From: Hyphococcus sp.
Lineage (GTDB): Bacteria; Pseudomonadota; Alphaproteobacteria; Caulobacterales; Parvularculaceae
DNA: 64,000 nucleotides
Assembly (NCBI GenBank): GCA_028289605.1
Contig: JANQON010000009.1
Coordinates: 124,001-188,000, forward strand
Reading direction: 5' to 3'
Shown here: piece by piece, positions 61,513 through 64,000 of the stretch
How positions within the stretch are numbered: the first letter of the stretch is position 1
Layout: each line of letters opens with the position of its first letter
Notes under the pieces: model-generated
Told to the model about the DNA's origin: nothing
Seen by the model: only the letters and a program-made list of their open reading frames with translations
The model's database searches: none
Program-made: the position numbers and the translations under genes

Positions 61513-63756
61513 ATGGCCGGCATCGGAACGATTGCGCGCAGGACTTTTCTGGTCGGATCCGTCGCCATCGCAGGCGGCGTCGCTTTTGGCTACTATATGG
61601 TGCGCAAGCCGCACGCCAATCCCCTGCTTGACGACCTCGCCGAAGGAGAAGCGACGTTTAACCCGTGGGTGAAAATATCATCCGAAGGGATTACGTTGAT
61701 TACACCGCATACGGACCTTGGCCAGGGCGCTTATTCCATGCAGGCGGCGCTGATCGCTGAGGAACTAGACCTCGATTTTGGACAGTTTGAGGTTAGTCCG
61801 GGCGCGCCCAGCGCCGCCTACTATAATACAGCTCTCGCCGACGAGGCCGCGCCATTTCTTTCAACTGACAGAGGGATGCAGGCGAACATGACTCGCGGCG
61901 CCATGGGCGCTCTCTTTAAGATCCTCGGCGCGCAAATCTCCGGCGGCTCGACATCGGTGCCGGACTCTTTTGACAAGCTCCGGTTGGCCGGCGCCGTTGC
62001 TCGGGAAACCCTCAAAAAGGCCGCTGCCGCGAAGGCCGGCGTTTCCATCGAGGACTTGCAGACCAGGTCCGGCGCCGTCGTGCTGCCGGACGGCGATTCT
62101 ATTCCGTACACCGATCTTGCCGCCGCAGCCGCGAAGGTCAAACCCGTCAAAAATGTGGAGCTTCGCGCGCCGAGCGAATGGCGTCTTATTGGCAAACCGA
62201 TGCAACGCCTCGACATCGTGGGAAAATCGACCGGCACGCTGCCCTATGGCGTCGACCTTGAGATCGACGGCATGGTCCATGCCGCCGTGAAGCTCAATCC
62301 CCGCCAGGGCGGCGCGCTCAACAGTTATGACGCAAGCGCTGCGGAGGCGATGCGCGGCGTTATCAAAGTGGTTCCCGTCACCGGCGGCGTCGCCGTCGTG
62401 GCCGACAATACATGGCGCGCCTTTCAGGCGGCGAACGCCATTGAGTTCGATTGGGGCCCTGCGCCCTATCCTGCCGAAATGGATGCGCATTGGGAAACGC
62501 TTTCGGGCGCATTCAAGGAAGATCGCCTCGACAAAGTTTGGCGCGACGACGGCGATGTCGACGCCGCTATCGCAGCGGGCGACGCCGTCGACGCCGAATA
62601 TCGCGCACCCTACGTCGCGCATGCGCCGCTGGAGCCGATTTCCGCCCTCGTCCGCGTCGACGATAACGGCGCGGAATTGTGGGCGGGCACGCAGATGCCG
62701 CGCTTCGTGCAAACGAATGTCGCGGCGATCGTCGGCTGCGAGCCGGAGGATGTGCAGCTACACAACCAATATGTCGGCGGCAGTTTCGGCCACCGCCTCG
62801 AAGACGAGCAGATTAAATGCGCCGCCGAAGTCGCCAAAGCGATGAAGGGAACGCCGGTCAAACTCACCTATAGCCGCGAAGAAGACTTCGCGCACGATTT
62901 CCCGCGCCAGATCGCCATGGGCAAGATGAAAGGCGTCGTTGAGGACGGGCGCGTTGCGGCCTACGACTTGTCGATCGCGATGCCGTCAGTCGCCGATTCC
63001 CAATTGTCGCGCCAGCCACTGGATCCGCCGCCGGGCCCCGACAGCCAGATCGCCGCCGGCGCCTGGAACCTTCCCTACGATCTGCCGCATTTTCGAATGA
63101 GCGCCTACAAGGCGCCGCCCTTGGCGCCGATTAGCTCGTGGCGGTCGGTCGGCGCCTCGTCCAACGGATTCTTTGCAGACGCCTTTCTCGACGAGTTGAT
63201 TCACGCCGCCGGCGCCGATCCGCTTGAAGAACGCCTGAGGCTCATGAACAACGATGTTGCGCGCAAGGTGCTTGAGGCCGTCGGGGAGATGTCCGGATGG
63301 GGCTCGGCCATGGAGCCCAACCGGGGCCGCGGCGTCGCCTTTATTGAATCATTCGGCGTTCCCTGCGCCGAGGTCGTTGAAGTGAGCGCAACAGACGCGG
63401 GCGTGAAAATAGACAAAGTCTTTGTCGCCGCCGATGTCGGTCGGATCGTCGATCCGATCAATTTCGACAATCACGTCAAAGGCGCCGTCGTCTGGGGTCT
63501 CGGCCACGCCATGAATTGCGAAATCACCTACTCGGACGGCAAGGCGCAACAGACGAACTATCACGCCCATGAGGGAATGCGTCTTTATCAGTGTCCGGAG
63601 ATTCTCGTCAGAGGCCTGGAAAACGCCGACCGCATTCGCGGCATCGGCGAGCCGCCCGTCCCGCCGGCGGCCCCGGCGCTGGCGAACGCCATCTTTGCGG
63701 CGACGGGCGAGCGCATTCGCGAAATGCCTTTCAACAAGCATATCGAATTCGTATGA
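61513..63756 (+). CDS. iorB: molybdopterin-binding subunit of IorAB-type hydroxylase, Tat-exported
   Basis: 747 aa. A twin-arginine signal is present (Arg9-Arg10 in ARRTFLVGSVAIAGG), so the enzyme should fold in the cytoplasm with its cofactor and act in the periplasm. Molybdenum-domain landmarks: ITPHTDLGQGAYSMQAALIA, HAPLEPISALV, YVGGSFGHRLEDEQIKCAAE, SWRSVGASSNGFFADAFLDE and, near the end, GIGEPPVPPAAPALANAIF with the conserved Glu. Paired with iorA and a c-type cytochrome, electrons likely pass to the respiratory chain rather than to NAD; no FAD subunit is present. Confidence 0.92.
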   Translation: MAGIGTIARRTFLVGSVAIAGGVAFGYYMVRKPHANPLLDDLAEGEATFNPWVKISSEGITLITPHTDLGQGAYSMQAALIAEELDLDFGQFEVSPGAPSAAYYNTALADEAAPFLSTDRGMQANMTRGAMGALFKILGAQISGGSTSVPDSFDKLRLAGAVARETLKKAAAAKAGVSIEDLQTRSGAVVLPDGDSIPYTDLAAAAAKVKPVKNVELRAPSEWRLIGKPMQRLDIVGKSTGTLPYGVDLEIDGMVHAAVKLNPRQGGALNSYDASAAEAMRGVIKVVPVTGGVAVVADNTWRAFQAANAIEFDWGPAPYPAEMDAHWETLSGAFKEDRLDKVWRDDGDVDAAIAAGDAVDAEYRAPYVAHAPLEPISALVRVDDNGAELWAGTQMPRFVQTNVAAIVGCEPEDVQLHNQYVGGSFGHRLEDEQIKCAAEVAKAMKGTPVKLTYSREEDFAHDFPRQIAMGKMKGVVEDGRVAAYDLSIAMPSVADSQLSRQPLDPPPGPDSQIAAGAWNLPYDLPHFRMSAYKAPPLAPISSWRSVGASSNGFFADAFLDELIHAAGADPLEERLRLMNNDVARKVLEAVGEMSGWGSAMEPNRGRGVAFIESFGVPCAEVVEVSATDAGVKIDKVFVAADVGRIVDPINFDNHVKGAVVWGLGHAMNCEITYSDGKAQQTNYHAHEGMRLYQCPEILVRGLENADRIRGIGEPPVPPAAPALANAIFAATGERIREMPFNKHIEFV

Positions 63757-63764
63757 GGTCGAGC

Positions 63765-64000
63765 ATGAAAAAAACTCTGGGTCTGGCCTCTGCGTTGGGG
63801 CTCGGCGTCATCGCCGCCATGGGAGTCGCCTTGTCTCACGGATCGGGCGACGACGATGCGGCGATCGACCTTGTCGTCAATCAGCCCGAAGGCGATGTCA
63901 GCCGCGAAGAAGGCCTGGCCGCCTGGGACCGAATTTTCGCCGTCGCGTCCCACCCGCGATGCGCCAATTGCCATACGGACGAAAACAACGTTCCCATGTG
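63765..64000 (+). CDS. c-type cytochrome, 5' part only
   Basis: Reads MKKTLGLASALGLGVIAAMG as a signal peptide or anchor, then a mature region with GLAAWDRIFAVASHPRCANCH, where CANCH is a CxxCH heme-attachment motif. It continues past the window edge, so the heme count and C-terminus are unknown. GAGG overlaps the iorB stop, and the gene starts 8 nt after it, giving an iorA-iorB-cytochrome operon. It is the likely electron acceptor of the molybdenum enzyme in the periplasm. Confidence 0.85.
   Translation, partial: MKKTLGLASALGLGVIAAMGVALSHGSGDDDAAIDLVVNQPEGDVSREEGLAAWDRIFAVASHPRCANCHTDENNVPM

Overview
The window reads as a chromosomal segment of a GC-rich alphaproteobacterium. Markers are the C4-pathway 5-aminolevulinate synthase hemA, the divK-pleD cell-cycle pair, CtrA-box-like sequences near divK, UrcA and TorF family proteins, a zinc-motif-extended DinB, and dispersed alphaproteobacterial-style REP palindromes. 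A stalked, Caulobacterales- or Parvularculales-like, probably aquatic lineage is my best guess; this is inference from gene content, since no rRNA is present. Almost every base is occupied by tightly packed housekeeping operons. I see no prophage, insertion sequence, CRISPR array, tRNA or rRNA.

Layout. 1-4200 (minus): branched-chain amino acid operon ilvD-ilvC-ilvB, preceded by a Leu/Val/Ile-rich leader peptide and an attenuator-like terminator. 4282-10113 (minus): metX-metB-hom-proB-proA, all overlapping or within 6 nt, behind a SAM-I riboswitch. 10175-11350: an AlaC-like aminotransferase, followed by a repeat-rich gap with a 183-bp inverted repeat. 11772-19435 (minus): nitrogen assimilation unit glnK-amtB-gltD-gltB. 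19748-28577: TorF porin, an orphan Flp pilin, a PrnB-like heme protein, threonine catabolism (kbl and tdh separated by urcA and a LysR gene), an OmpA/BON protein and purB. 28861-33085: DoxX, rpmG, pleD, divK, dinB. 33229-36457: a lipoprotein prolyl oligopeptidase and a lipoprotein MsrA. 36573-40358 (plus): an FMN riboswitch and ribD-ribE-ribB-ribH-folE. 40434-53588: a large TonB-dependent receptor, argS, ispH, rnhA, a peroxiredoxin, yqgE, a membrane EAL protein, a GNAT enzyme and hemA. 53653-59914 (minus): a cell-surface block with a giant autotransporter, a very acidic octapeptide-repeat protein and an outer-membrane barrel. 60187-64000: a TetR regulator divergent from an isoquinoline-oxidoreductase-like molybdenum enzyme (iorA, iorB) and the start of a c-type cytochrome.

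Three amino-acid or cofactor operons carry RNA-based control readable in the sequence: ilv attenuation, SAM-I and FMN. The most unusual observations are the apparent inclusion of hom and proBA in a SAM-riboswitch operon, folE closing an FMN-riboswitch rib operon in which RibB lacks a GTP cyclohydrolase II domain, and the secreted 15 x 8-residue acidic repeat protein beside a large beta-solenoid autotransporter. No complete new defence or mobile system is evident. Functional statements rest on motif recognition by eye, with no database search.
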